NCBI GenBank assembly: GCA_007026445.1
Contig: VDMD01000036.1
Coordinates: forward strand, 62,001 to 126,000
From: Schizophyllum amplum
Lineage: Eukaryota > Basidiomycota > Agaricomycetes > Agaricales > Schizophyllaceae
Length of the DNA stretch: 64,000 nucleotides
Direction: 5' to 3'
Under the pieces are notes generated by a model, which searched no databases, was not told the origin of the DNA, and saw nothing but the letters and a program-made list of their open reading frames with translations. Positions 46,599-58,131 of this stretch are shown in pieces. The stretch's first letter is position 1. Each line of letters starts with the position of its first letter. The position numbers were made by a program, and so were the translations under genes.

Positions 46599-49053
46599 TC
46601 ACAACTCCATTTCCGGGACTGGTAGCGCATCTGGTATCGTGAAGATGGCTTCGTGCACGAACTCGCGGCGGGGAAACTTGAAACCGTTCGTACAGATGCC
46701 ACTCCCGCGCCTCGGGACGATGTCCCTGAAGGTGACAACATCCTTGCCATGCCTGAAATCGCGTAAGCAGAAGCCCAAATCGCGTGAGCAGAAGTGACAC
46801 CGGGGGCGCGCGAAGTCGGCGACGTACACAGAACGGAAATGACCTCGACATCGTCACTCTTGAACGTCGCCGAACAAGACACACAACGCGCCACAGTCAT
46901 ATCGGGTAAGTGGGTGCTAATCCACGTCAGATTCGCATAATCCCAGCGGCACCGTGCTGCCTCTTCCTCGGCCACGACAAATATCCTGTCGCCCGGGTTC
47001 ATACCCGGGCGTGCACGACCTGTGATCCCAAGTTAGTTCTGTCCTCTGTGTTCTTATATCCACGGGGAGGTTCACATACCACGGTCGGCCAACGTAAGGC
47101 CTGCAGCTCTCCATCATCCTCTGCAACGAACCAGGGGTCCCGCAAATCAACGTCGTCATGCGTCGCCGTGTCCGGATCCAGGCCCACCGACGTCAAAAGC
47201 CCGCGCGCGATCCCGCTGAGACGGTCGTCTATGGCGGACAGCCTTCCGGTTGACCACGGCGCAAATAGCGTGCGCTCCCTGACAGCAGAAAAGACCTTCG
47301 CATATCTGTCCGTGACCGACGGTCCGCGAGGAGATCCGGATAGGTTTTCATCGCGCCCACGCCGTCGAGGCTATATTGTGGGATCTGGACGAACAAGGTA
47401 CACGCCAAGCTCAGATGTTCAGTGGTTATGCCAGCCTGACCGGGACGTGCGGCCTCCATGGTTTCGACGAGTGCCGCATCCGCCTGCGCGCGCCACTCAA
47501 TGAAGAATGAAGGTGGGACATCGTGGAGAAGTCCAGGTAGATATCGCGCGACAGATCCTGCTTGTCGATCTTCGTATTCTCAATCTCAGTCCGGATATGC
47601 TCCAGCGACACGAGGCTGCCAATCGGGGAAAGAGGATGTCGCGAGATTGAGCGGAGAGATATTCGTCGTAGGCGTCGGCGAGAGATTTGTACCGCCTGCG
47701 GATGAGCGCCTTTTTACAATAAGTGTTCAGTTCGGCTCGATATTCTTCCATCCTGCGATAAGTGGATAGTTTAGACGCAGCTTGATGCGGATATATGTTC
47801 GACACACCTCTCTGAGTCAGCCGTCGCGGTCTGTATACGAGCTGGTGATGGCGCAGGTCGGCCTCAGGGTCTTGGAGTTGCTCGCCCCAGCCAGATTCGC
47901 ATAGCTTCTGGTAGATGCTGCAGACATTTGCAATAAGTCGGTGCGACAACAACTTTGCTGCAAGTCGACTCACGCTTCTCGCCGCTGCCGGGCTAGATGT
48001 ACCTTCACCATCATTTCCAACTGTTCACTATGCTGCTCGGTAATCAGTAAAACATGGTTCAAGCCCATTGAACATGTTGCGAACCTCGATTCGCAAATCG
48101 CACTGCCGACGGCGCTCGTATAACCACGTACACATCGATTCGTCATCCCCCGTGCCCCCTCCCAAGTGCTATTACACTCGCCGATGAAGGAAATGACTTG
48201 GTCAGTAACATACATTATCCCACGATCCTTGTGCTCTTATCAGGCAGAGATCAACATAAAGGAGACGCAAACGGGCCCAGTAACGCACTATAGATAGGCA
48301 CGCAGTTCTCTACGATTTCTCGCGTGTTGTGGTTATTCGCCAGGTCATCGTGCTCCATGAACCTGCGCGCGAGCGAACCGATGAGAGCAGGGTCTCAGCA
48401 AGAAGCAAAGAGTGCGCACTGGTCTTCGAGGCACTTTGCGCAGCACCGAACACGCGCCGCCCATGCAACATGAGTACCAAACCGACTGGGGCAGTACTAT
48501 GCGAGGATCAGCGAACGGGATACCTTATACCAGCAACGACATACCATGCAGGAATTATCGAAAAGGAGCCGCGCGTACTGCGGCTCGTTCAGATCGGTCG
48601 GGACAGGCGGGATGTCCTCATCGTTCTGGAAGCTAGCGCGCCATATCCACCGAGCGCTTTTCCGCATGAGCGCGCCGCGCAGCGTCTTGTTCGTCCGCGA
48701 CACGCAAAGAAGCTGTGCAGGTGGAGGTGGCTGAAGATCTATGGCGAGGGTCAATGATTGAATGTGGCGCGAGGTGAGATGGAAAGGCGCGAGATGAGAT
48801 GTGAGGCATGAAATTATCGCACCTCGTACATGATGTCCAAGGGAAACTCGGAGAGAGCGGCCAGCTTTCTCTTCAACTTCCTGGAGGCCGGCGGCTTCGT
48901 GCTCTCTCGTGCCACTCCCTGTCGGCCCTTACGGCTCTGCAGGAGCTTGCGGCGTTTTGAGCCACTTCGCGTCAATCGAGTATAGATTTGTTCGTCTTCA
49001 GAGCTGCCCGCGTCCACATTTTGAACAGGGCGATGAGTTTTCGCGATCAGCAT
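46599..49053 (-). pseudogene. Long F-box gene F, multiply frameshifted
   Basis: Close relative of E on the minus strand. Exon 1 (49053-48823) encodes an acidic N-terminus and SRKLKRKLAALSEFPLDIMYE. Exon 2 (from 48738) has a 1-nt deletion within the F-box relative to E, just before PAQLLCVSRTNK. Further frame breaks lie at about 47.62, 47.52, 47.3 and 47.2 kb. Recognisable stretches between them include IRTEIENTKIDKQDLSRDIYL, MKTYPDLLADR and DPDTATHDDVDLRDPWFV. The C-terminus FRDIVPRRGSGICTNGFKFP matches E. Probably non-functional. It lies between M4 and Z2, at the join between the third MYND copy and the inverted arm. Confidence 0.88.
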
Positions 49054-49155
49054 GAGGGTGAAAGACAAGGTGCGAATGTCGGAACATGATGGGCCTGGCC
49101 ATAGCACCGAGAAAGGTCACAGCACGCGTGAACGCGTGACGCGTCCTATCGCGGT

Positions 49156-49161
49156 CACGTG
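49156..49161. promoter_or_regulatory. CACGTG upstream of F-box F
   Basis: CACGTG in the context GGTCACGTGACC, about 103 bp upstream of the inferred ATG of pseudogene F. Confidence 0.4.
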
Positions 49162-49412
49162 ACCGCATGTCCGCATCGCGCGTCGCGCGTGGGTGGAAGC
49201 ACTGCAGAGCAGTAACCTAATCGAATTCGCTCCGCAGCTTCATCTGGTCACAAAGGATCGATTCGGGTGATGTAAGTAGATACAGTGCACGATGGCAGCT
49301 CAGGCGGCGCTGTACATCACTTCGGCGAAGAGCATGTAGACAAAAATTGGAAGTTGTACAACGACACGCCTAACTACTTACTTACATGGCAATGGTAGCA
49401 CAAATGAAGTTA

Positions 49413-51791
49413 CTATATGATCTGCGCCTCGCAGCCGGGGCACAAGAACCATCGTGCACCCTTCCCGTGTCGCAGCTGACGGAGGTTCTTGTTAAGAATG
49501 GTCTTCGCCGCTCTAAGCCCCGCCTGCGGAGCAATCCCATGCAGCCACTCCCGCACATCGGGTACAACATCCCCGCCCCTCCCATCCAGCACCTGCTGAA
49601 TAGCGTGCTGGATGACGACCTCGTTCGTCTCCGGCGCCTCAGTCGGGAACGTGCGGCGGCGGATCGGCAGCGCGGCGACCTCCGCCCACGTCGTCTGCGG
49701 CATCGGGTACGCCTCCGCCTCGTACGTCGTCGGCTAGGTCGGGGTCGTAGTCGAAGCCGAACGGCATGCGCGGTGGCTCGTCCGGTGCGAACTCGTGCTC
49801 TTGGAGCAGGTAGCGAAGGTAGCTCTGCTCATACTTGTCCAGGGAATCAGCATAAAAGGCGAGATTGTGAATCAGGCTGAGGCTCTCCATCAAGCATGAT
49901 ACATGCATGAAGTTCTCGCAGCGCCGGCACCAGCGAACTTGGCACCAGACGCTGGGGTTCCAATGACAGGAGGGTGTCGAACTACACAGGCCATCGTTGA
50001 GGCACATGACGTCCAGGATCTGGTGGGAAGGAAAGATTAGGGAGAAGGTCGACTGAGGCATAACGATACTGACAATGTCGGATTGTTCATCTGCGACTGC
50101 ATAGCGGGACCAGAGGTCGGTGTAGTCCATGGGGACCATGCATGGGACTTTTCTCTCGTTGTCGTTTTTTATGACCAACCCATTGTGCTCGGTTTGGACA
50201 ACAATGCGGTTAAGCTTGGCTATAATTTAGCGCTGCGGGTCAGAGCGTCATCCCATACCAAGGCGGACAGACATACCTTTTATCTCGTCCCGAGTGATCA
50301 CGTCTTTCTGACCGATGAACTCGAGGTGCTCCGGGCATCGAATCAAGCTGCGCAACCAATACGTAAGTAGAGAGTATCACGAGACGAGAGATTGGGACAT
50401 ACGCTTTCATGTTGGCGTGCTGAAGGTCCCCCGGATTGCCCAAGAAGCGCGTGACAACAGCACCATCGGGCCTGGGAAGTCCTCTGCGGGCACCGTGTTT
50501 GTGGTACGCAGGTCCGTCAACTCGCGCACGGTTTACGGCTACCTCATGTAAGGGCGGAACAGTCATGCAGCCTCGTCGTGCCCACCAGCGGCGTGAGCGG
50601 TACGTAGATTTGACGTCCTGCTCGGCGTCGTTCGTGTTCTCTGGCTCGCTGCTATCGTCGAGTTCAGGGTCAGACTCCGAGTCTTGCCCGTTGTCGACGA
50701 CGGGGAAGTTGAAGCTGGGGTCGGGTACTTTGCCGTCGAGGCGGTACAAGTAGACGCTGTGCCACGTAGTCAGTGGGAGTGTAATAAAAAAACAACACAT
50801 TTACAAGTCGCCGGGGTCCAATTGTTCATAACGCCTCTTCCCATCGTCGTCAGGGCCCATTTTGTCTGTGTCGTTCATCGGTCAGCGTCTCAACATCAGA
50901 TAGGATCACGTACAGTTCGCGGGCTCGACTGGACCGGCATGTAGCTCGCGCGGTTGGCGCGTGGTCGTAGGCGCAGCTGCAGCCTAAACATGCCATACAC
51001 CGATCAGCGTGGTGTTCGTTGATTATGCAAAGTACATACATTTTGGGGCTGAGGAATCCCAGCCGTCGCCGTCGAGCTCGTCTTCCGCGTTGGACCACGC
51101 TTCGGACGAGGTGGCGGGGTGGAGGTAGAACCGTTACGAGTCCCGCCGGTTGCAGTTCGTCCATCTTTGCGGCTTCGACGGGATGGAGGAGCGGGCGACA
51201 GAGAAATTTGACTCCCGGGGATCGATGGTAGCGGACGTGGTCGGAGTATGCGCCCAGGAGCGTTCGATCGATGGCGTTGAGTGTCATGAGGGGGGCTGAG
51301 TTGCCGAGCTGATGAAGATGCTACCGCGTTCGCTTGCCGCGTGCCGGCCACTTGTTGCGCGCCTGAAGGCGATACCTCGCGCTTGACGTTGGGCGTGTTC
51401 GAGGGGCTGTGCGTGTTCGAGGCGTCACCGTTCAATCGCTGTTTTAGCGTCAGCGCTCATGATGCACACAAGTAAAAGACGCGTTACGCACCGGTCTCTG
51501 CGCCGCCGGTAGCTCCTGTTCCGCGGCCATGCTCTCCGGTTGCGCGCGCCTCGATCCCCGCTTCGAGGCGCGTTTCTTGGCTGCCCCACCTTGTCCAGCA
51601 TCATCGTGCGGCCTCCGTCAACGGGCTTCGCCCTGCATTCGGATGGCCCTCCGCAGAGCGCGTACCGTCTGTCGAACCTGGCTGCTGACCACTCGACGTA
51701 GAGAGGATTCGGGTTGCGGAACAAGATCTGTGGGCTGGGAAGCGAGAGATAGAGGGATGGGATCCGTTGGGCGCGAAAGACGCGTGCGCAT
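49413..51791 (-). pseudogene. AT-hook/PHD-like gene, inverted broken copy (Z2)
   Basis: Inverted counterpart of Z1 with the same exon order. Near 49.72 kb a 5-bp deletion relative to Z1 shifts the frame (DLADDV, then the former AYPMPQTTWAEV). A second frameshift lies in exon 1 near 51.72 kb, after VPQPESSL. The AT-hook core RGRPPK of Z1 is RGPTRK here, so the DNA-binding tripeptide is lost. The cysteine cluster is kept (CLNDGLC ... WCRRCENFMHVSC), as is the C-terminal CPGC. Even if the frame breaks were sequencing errors, the altered AT-hook suggests relaxed constraint. Confidence 0.85.
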
Positions 51792-52020
51792 GATCTGCCT
51801 CTCTATGCAGCAAAGACGAGGAAGGTGCAAAGGAGGCGAGGATACGAGGGCAGGAAGAAAAGATACAGAAAGTCGTTCCCGCAGACACTGACTATTTGAA
51901 CAATCAGATCACGAACCTGTCATAACCATGTGAGATGTCAAGACTATGCACGGAGACGCGCAGTAAATCACATCGCCGTTGAATGTAATCTATATTCTTT
52001 CCCCACTTGGCCCCGCAATG

Positions 52021-52035
52021 GCGCCCTTTGGGCGC
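52021..52035. promoter_or_regulatory. Conserved hairpin-like palindrome upstream of Z2
   Basis: GCGCCC-TTT-GGGCGC, the counterpart of 22921-22935, about 230 bp upstream of the Z2 start. Confidence 0.4.
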
Positions 52036-52191
52036 TCATGTGATGGGCAGCGACCAACGGCGACCTGAAGCTAATGGGGAAAAATTAGGACGTTTATCGG
52101 CGGCGCTGACTTCTCGAGACCACACGGAGACGAGCAGAATTTTTGCATTGAAAGACAGTCGAGTGAACAGAACCGTAGCAGCAGTAGCTAC

Positions 52192-52902
52192 CTACCAGAA
52201 AGCGGGTGTTCCTAGTCGAGAGTACAGATGGAGACCAGTATACCAAGCGGCCTTTTGTGGTTCGTACGAGCATGGCCGGTTCACCTAACAGTGAGAAAAA
52301 TAAGCTTGATTTTCTATAAGGTAATACGGACGACGCGTAGTACCTCAATGAACAACCGGTACTTGATGGCGTAGAGAGCAGGTTTTGCAGATGATAATGC
52401 TGCGGCGGTTTGCGACAAAGTGGCGGTCATCGACAGAGCCTGCCCAACCGTCAACGAAGATGCGTTGACGAATCGTAGCGGAGAAGACGGCGACTTTGAA
52501 GATCAGAGCGGGGTGCACCAGGAAGTCGTGGCTCGTCCATTGGAGCGGCCCGGGTGAAGTGAGGTTCGAACGTGGCAAGCGTACGGGGATACAGACACCG
52601 CGCCCTGCGCTAAAGAGGGCGTGTAAGCATGCAGAACGCGTCACGGAGATCGCAGTACGCACCGGTGCAATCCAGGGAACATATGTGAGCACTCCGCAGC
52701 GAGCTTCGCAGATCGTGGTCAATGTTTCTTTGTAGGGCGCGCAGAACATTGGAGGGGGCCATGACGCGCGGTAGGGCGCGACTGAAGATGCGCGCTGCGA
52801 GTAAAGAAGGGTACCCCTACCAGCGCTGAACCCCTCGAGGACTATCAGGTTCTTCTGCATCGCGTGAGGAGCAATCCCTGTGTCTATGCATACGACACGC
52901 AC
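52192..52902 (-). pseudogene. Unidentified locus H2, counterpart of H1
   Basis: Inverted copy of H1 between Z2 and M5. A 185-residue frame beginning MRVVCIDTGIAPHAMQKN runs through most of it. The end aligns with H1 in another frame: a KYRLFIE segment is joined over an intron to VNRPCSYEP, and the shared stop lies at about 52192. The family is not recognised. The conserved order MYND-H-Z in both arms suggests H was a real gene before duplication. Confidence 0.4.
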
Positions 52903-53327
52903 CTCTGACGTCGCGCGTCTGCATCAGCATTCACTGGTGCGCGCAGGCATCGACGTGTCCTATAGTCAGCGCTAAGCGGTTAACAGTTTTTCTGCAGCAT
53001 CAAGAGGCTGAAGATGAAGCAGTAAATCATAGCGAGATGATGGTCGGGAGCAGGAAAGAACAATGCCATGACGTGACGTGACGCGCGCAACACGCCAAAC
53101 GAGGCGCGTCATTCTCGTCGTTCACTCAGATCTCTTGCCCTCGTCCGATATAACTATGTTTCATTCCCGACGGAGACCTTGTTCTGTAAGTACTACGGGA
53201 CATATAGTCAACTAGATGGCACGACTCGTGATCTTTCTTCTTCGCATACATCGTATCTGCCGAGCCCGAGCCCCCCACATCGCAGCCCGACAACTGGCAA
53301 CTACTGTTCAGCTCATTAAATATACTC

Positions 53328-55210
53328 TCAGCGATACGGCTTATCACCTCGCCACTCCCCTCGTGGTCCCTGCCAACCATCGCCCACCGGAACGTAGCCA
53401 TCGAGCAGATGTCGCAGCGGCCCAACGAATACCTGGACCTCATATGGGTTCTTTTGCGCGTTGTGGCCCAAGGCCGGCACGAAAGCAGTCACCAGCAATT
53501 TGACTTCTTCTTTATTCCTCTTCGTCAGCCGACGCCACGTGTGTCGTGGCGGTAGCTCGACAAGGTCGATGGCGAGGTAGTAATCACAGACCAGTCCATC
53601 GGCGCTTGAAGCGATCTCCTTGAGGAGTGCAGAGGCGTCTTTGTAGATGTACGAGCGAGCGAAGATCGACTGGAAGCGTATGTCGAGGGGTGAGAGCTCC
53701 TCCGGGGAGTGAAACTTGATAGCGGCTGAAGTAAATGAGTAAGCGTCGAGCGAAGGCGCGAGGGACATATATCAGACACACGTACTCTTATCCATAGCTG
53801 CGTGGATGGATTGACATCTAGTGCGATGGGTGGGCCAACTCTTCCGCTGACATTCGGGGGAGCAGTAGCAAGTCGTTAAGCACGAGCACCGACGTAGCCC
53901 CGTAGATCCTTGTTCACTGCGTTTGCGAGGGCACTAGACAAGAGTCGAATGAGCGTCCACGTCACTCAGAAAACGAAATATGAACACACCTTGACATATC
54001 CGCACACGTCGCTGAACGACGATCGCAGAACAGCGACTCGCTCCTGTATAGTAGTATCCACTTCCGAGTTCCCGAAAGCAATTGGCTTTCCGCCCGGGCT
54101 CAACGCGCGCAGCACCTTCACGTACATCGCCTGCTGCGCGATCCACACGAGCGTCTTTGCGTGGCGTACGTCGTCCTCGTCGCATTGAGCTCCAGAACCA
54201 GGTCCAAAAGCCCGTCCCGCAGTGCCCAGACGAGCGACCGACGGTCTTCCGAGGTCTGCCACATGCCCAACAGCACCGTACTCACCGCCTCGGCGGCCTC
54301 CAGCGCGTGCCGGGCCGATCGAGCAGAAAGCGCATCATGCAAACAAGGCACGGACGACGTCCCGGCTGCGAGGCAGTAGGAAGCAGCAAATGCGACAAAA
54401 TCGGCATCAGCGACAGCTGGTTCATCGCCGTCGAGCAGACCGTCGAGTCCGCGTTCGAGCAGATCGGCCGCGCGCGGGTCGGTCGCCCGGACAAGGAGGT
54501 CGACGAGGTGGACGAGGCGCGGTAGAAGCGGCGCGGACTATGCCGGTGACCGCGAACGCCATCTCGCGCGCGACGGGATCGGCGTCCGTCGTCTGCAGCG
54601 GCTGGCGGGACAGCGATTTTCGCTGGCACGCCGCGGCCGAGGAGTGCGGGCTTGATGGTCATGAAGAGGAGATCGATTCGTTCCAGCGCGTGCGGAAGTC
54701 GCGGGAGTAACGTTGATTTGAGCCACAGGTCGAAGAGCAAGTGGTAGATCAGTGGGAGTCTGGCTGAAGATGTCGAACATCACGGGTTTGAGGGTGAAGA
54801 GGCCGTGGAAGAGGCGGGAGGAGGGGGTATGGGGACGTGCGGCATCCTCTCGGTTCCGACGTGGTGTTTTGGGTGGAGGTAGTCGATCCAGGACACGATG
54901 AAGGCCACAGTTGACGCACGTGGGGTTCGATGAGTGGCGTGAGTTGGGGACGTTGAAGACAGAGGATGTTAGCTATTGCTTCGAGACTGCGCACGGCGTT
55001 AAGTACGACAGATGTTCGAAGACTCCAGTGTATGTTGTCCATGATAAAAGGGTCGCATTCGAGGTCTGCGAAACGGAACTGTCGCTGTCGTAACAAGGAT
55101 CTTATGCGGACTGTGGCGCTCTCGACTTCGCTGGGCGACGGTTCATCATCATCGAGGACTTGCGACAGAGCAATAAGGGCGGCTATGGTGTCTTCGGAGG
55201 ATGGGGGCAT
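53328..55210 (-). pseudogene. MYND zinc-finger gene, M2-type, frameshifted (M5)
   Basis: Starts MPPSSEDTIAALIALSQ at 55210. Exon 1 loses frame by a 1-nt deletion at about 54.9 kb (within LWPFIVSWIDYL) and again several times between 54.7 and 54.3 kb. The zinc-finger exon, 53933-53786, is open: C-P-R-K, then C-S-C, TTCYCSPEC, QRKSW, H, C. The last exon is also open and encodes ELSPLDIRFQSIFARSY through LLDGYVPVGDGW. It lies in the inverted arm, opposite M2. Probably a pseudogene, since five or so indels are needed to reach the M2 frame. Confidence 0.85.
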
Positions 55211-55424
55211 GAAGGCTGCGCCAACTGAGTGGCGAGGATGACGGTGGGGAGAAAGCAAGCCAAGTTCGGCAAACAAACATGCCGAACGTGGTCAACACAT
55301 GCCACCACGTGACTGATGTTTGGACCTCACATGACGTCTCGCGCCATTGGCGCGCACGCGTTCGACTTGTTCACCGACTCTCATCAAGGACTTTCCACGC
55401 CACTCGTCGCGGCCTGGATCGCTC
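55211..55424. promoter_or_regulatory. Bidirectional promoter of M5/M6
   Basis: A 214-bp divergent spacer with CACGTG at 55306-55311 near the centre, in inverted orientation relative to the M1/M2 spacer (GCCACCACGTGACTGATG). Confidence 0.5.
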
Positions 55425-57448
55425 ATGTCTAGCTCCTCTGAAGATATTTCCACGCGCATCATTGCAGTATCGGAAGGCCTGGATGAAGCGACTCCGCCCC
55501 AGGTGCTCGCAAACGCCATAGAGCGCATCGAGCGCTTGATGCGTCGGCCACATTTTCGATTACAGGACCTCGAAGTCGACCCATACACCTGGGTGAACCA
55601 CACTGGGGCCTCAATACCCTTGCGGTCAGCAAGGCCGTGCGTGACCTTGAAGTCATCGGCAGCGTCCTTCGTCTCCCAAGCTCCCAAGCCGCGCCCTTAC
55701 GCCTGCTCCTTGAGCCCCACGTGCACCGTCTGTGGCACCACATCGTGTCCTGGCTCGAGTACCTGCACCCATGCACCACTATAGACGGAAAGGATGAGGC
55801 ATGTCCCGATATCCGTGCTCGCGAGTGTTTTGCACGGCCTGTTCCTCCTCAAGCCCGCACTGCCGCCTGTTCGACCAAACTCCGCAGATCTATCGATTCT
55901 ATTCGACTTATGGTTACGTATCGACGTATACAGCGATGACTTCCCGCTTGCGCTCTCGCAGAGCAAACATCTATACCTGCTCTTTAGGACCATCGAGCAC
56001 GCGCTGCTACACCTGCGCGCAACTCAAGATCCAGGCCCGCCAGAACTGGGCGCTGAGGACGTCGACTCTGTCGGGCGGGACACATGCTCTCGGTCATGCG
56101 ATACCGACCCCGCCGCCTATACCGCCGCCTCGTTCGCATGGTCTACTGTTTGGTCACCGCCACCGACACGCGCGCGCCGATCATTTGCCCAGAGTCGCAA
56201 AGCTCGGAGATAGACTCGGTGGCGACGAGCCAGCTCTCTTTACTAGCGTTTCTGGCCAACACCTACATCCCCATACCCTCTCAGCCGCGAGCCGTCGTGA
56301 GGGCGCTCGTCTACATGGTTCAATCTTGCTTGACCGGCCGGGGAACGCATTGGAAGCGGCCGAGAAGGTATGCCTGGTGCTCTGGGGTGTTTGGAAGGCC
56401 GCGGAGGATCGGCGGTCGCTGGTGTGGGCTCTACGGGATGGTATGCTATACCTGCTTCGCGTGCTGCACAGTCGGAGGCCGTCGCCCATCACGCAGATGA
56501 TGCTGGACTGGGCCGCGGATCAGGGGATGTACGTGAGGGTTCTGCACGCGCTCATGGGTTCCAAACGGGCAGGGTACGAGCAGCTGTTTGGGAATCCGGA
56601 CGTCGACGCGAGCGTGCGGGAACGCAGCGAGGTCTGGTGTACGGCGATGAGTAAGGCGTGCGCGTATAGTGCAGTGAGTGGTTTACCATATCTTTGTTGT
56701 AGGAGATGGACACTTATACGCGAGTCGTTTAGTGCCTGGTGGAAGCAACGAGAGCCGCCGTATCAAGCTTCGTCGATGTGTGTGTGTGACGACGTGCTAC
56801 TGCTCTCGCGAATGTCAACGGAAGGACTGGCCGTCGCACCGTCCGCGATGTCGCTCCATATGCACAACTATGAATAAAGGTACAGTCTTACGTTTCTCTC
56901 ATCAATATCTGTCCTTCCTCACTCGCCGGACTACTCTCCTCGCCGAAACGCTCTTTCTCTGACAAAGATCCCCAGCGACCGAACAAGATATCTCTGCACT
57001 AGACATATCCCCGCTCGACCTGCGGTTCCATATCCTGTACACGCGCGCCCTCGCTCGCAAGAACTTCTCCCATCTTAACTTATCCGTAATTCCGAAAACC
57101 GAAGGCTGGCAGCTCTTCGACTACTGCCTCTACATCGACCTGCGGCAGACACCCCCGAAGCCCGCGCTGGACCAAGGCATGAGGCATCCCATAGGCCCAC
57201 ACGACACGCCTGAGTCCTGCTTGACAAGGCGCGCCTGATGTCGAACGACCCTCACGATCACGACGAGGTGCGCTACATCTCGACCGGTTCGTGCCCGCTT
57301 TGGGGGTGGACGAGCATGGGAAGTACAGGGAGCCGCACGCTCTGAGGGCACTTGACGCGCCGCTAAGCCTACTATTGGACGGATACGTGCCGGTGGGGAC
57401 GGGTGGGTAGGTCCTGGAGGCGATTGGAAGAGTGATTGCGAGGAATAG
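55425..57448 (+). pseudogene. MYND zinc-finger gene, M1-type, frameshifted (M6)
   Basis: Starts MSSSSEDISTRIIAVSEGLDE at 55425. Frame breaks relative to M1 lie near 55.6, 55.77, 56.05 and 56.35 kb and in the C-terminal exon near 57.4 kb. Long matching stretches remain between them, such as GLFLLKPAL, RRLYRRLVRMV and RSLVWALRDGML. The finger part is recognisable (RRCVCVTTCYCSREC, QRKDW, H, C), but the second Cys of the first pair is not present in the spliced exon. It ends by a TAG after GDWKSDCEE. Pseudogene, opposite M1 in the inverted duplication. Confidence 0.85.
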
Positions 57449-57479
57449 AATGCATTCAAGGTGAAGACGAGACATCGAA

Positions 57480-57860
57480 GGGTAATTGTGAGGGCGAGAC
57501 GAATAGTGCGTCGACGGAGGAGTCGGCGCATCTATTTGCTCGCGAGAAGAAGCGGGAACGGTAGGCGCTGAACGCGCGAGGTGCGAGAGGCCAGAGGCGA
57601 TGACGATCGGAGGGCGATACTCTCGAGGCAGAAAAAGCGAGGTGAAGACCTCGAGACGGCCTGGATCCAAGACACGCGGGAGGATGCGAGGCGAAGCTCG
57701 CGATGGGGTGTGGGAGGTTGTATTGAATGCTGGACGTCGTTCTTTATGTCTTCTGTATCGCATATTGCTATAGAAAACAGACCATGCGTGTCCGAGAGCT
57801 GAGAATCATAGCCTGGTGAGTCGGAGGATCGGACGTCATGAGAATCACGTCAGTGCCCAG
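57480..57860. repeat. 3' flank of M6, related to 63.26-63.60 kb
   Basis: Words such as CGGAGGGCGA, TCTATYTGCTCGCG and GTGCGGGAGGTT occur in the same order here and downstream of F-box G. A partial copy of the MYND 3' flank therefore also sits beyond G. No gene recognised. Confidence 0.5.
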
Positions 57861-58131
57861 TTGAGATCCAGAACAAAGATCGAAAACTCGAGGTTGAAGG
57901 CACGTGATGGCCAACGACCGCTCGTCCTCGCCCGTCATCGTCAGATCACACTTTTCGTTGCTTTGAGGCAGTCTTTACTGAGAAATCAGGTGTGGCTCGG
58001 TTTCGCTGAGCCGTTGACACCTCACTTATTCGTGTTTATCGCAGTGAACGAGCCCTTATCTCAGCTTCGGTGGCGGCGAGGCATCGTCCACGCTGGATAG
58101 CGCCCTGCTCGATTCGCTTGACAACGTCGCG

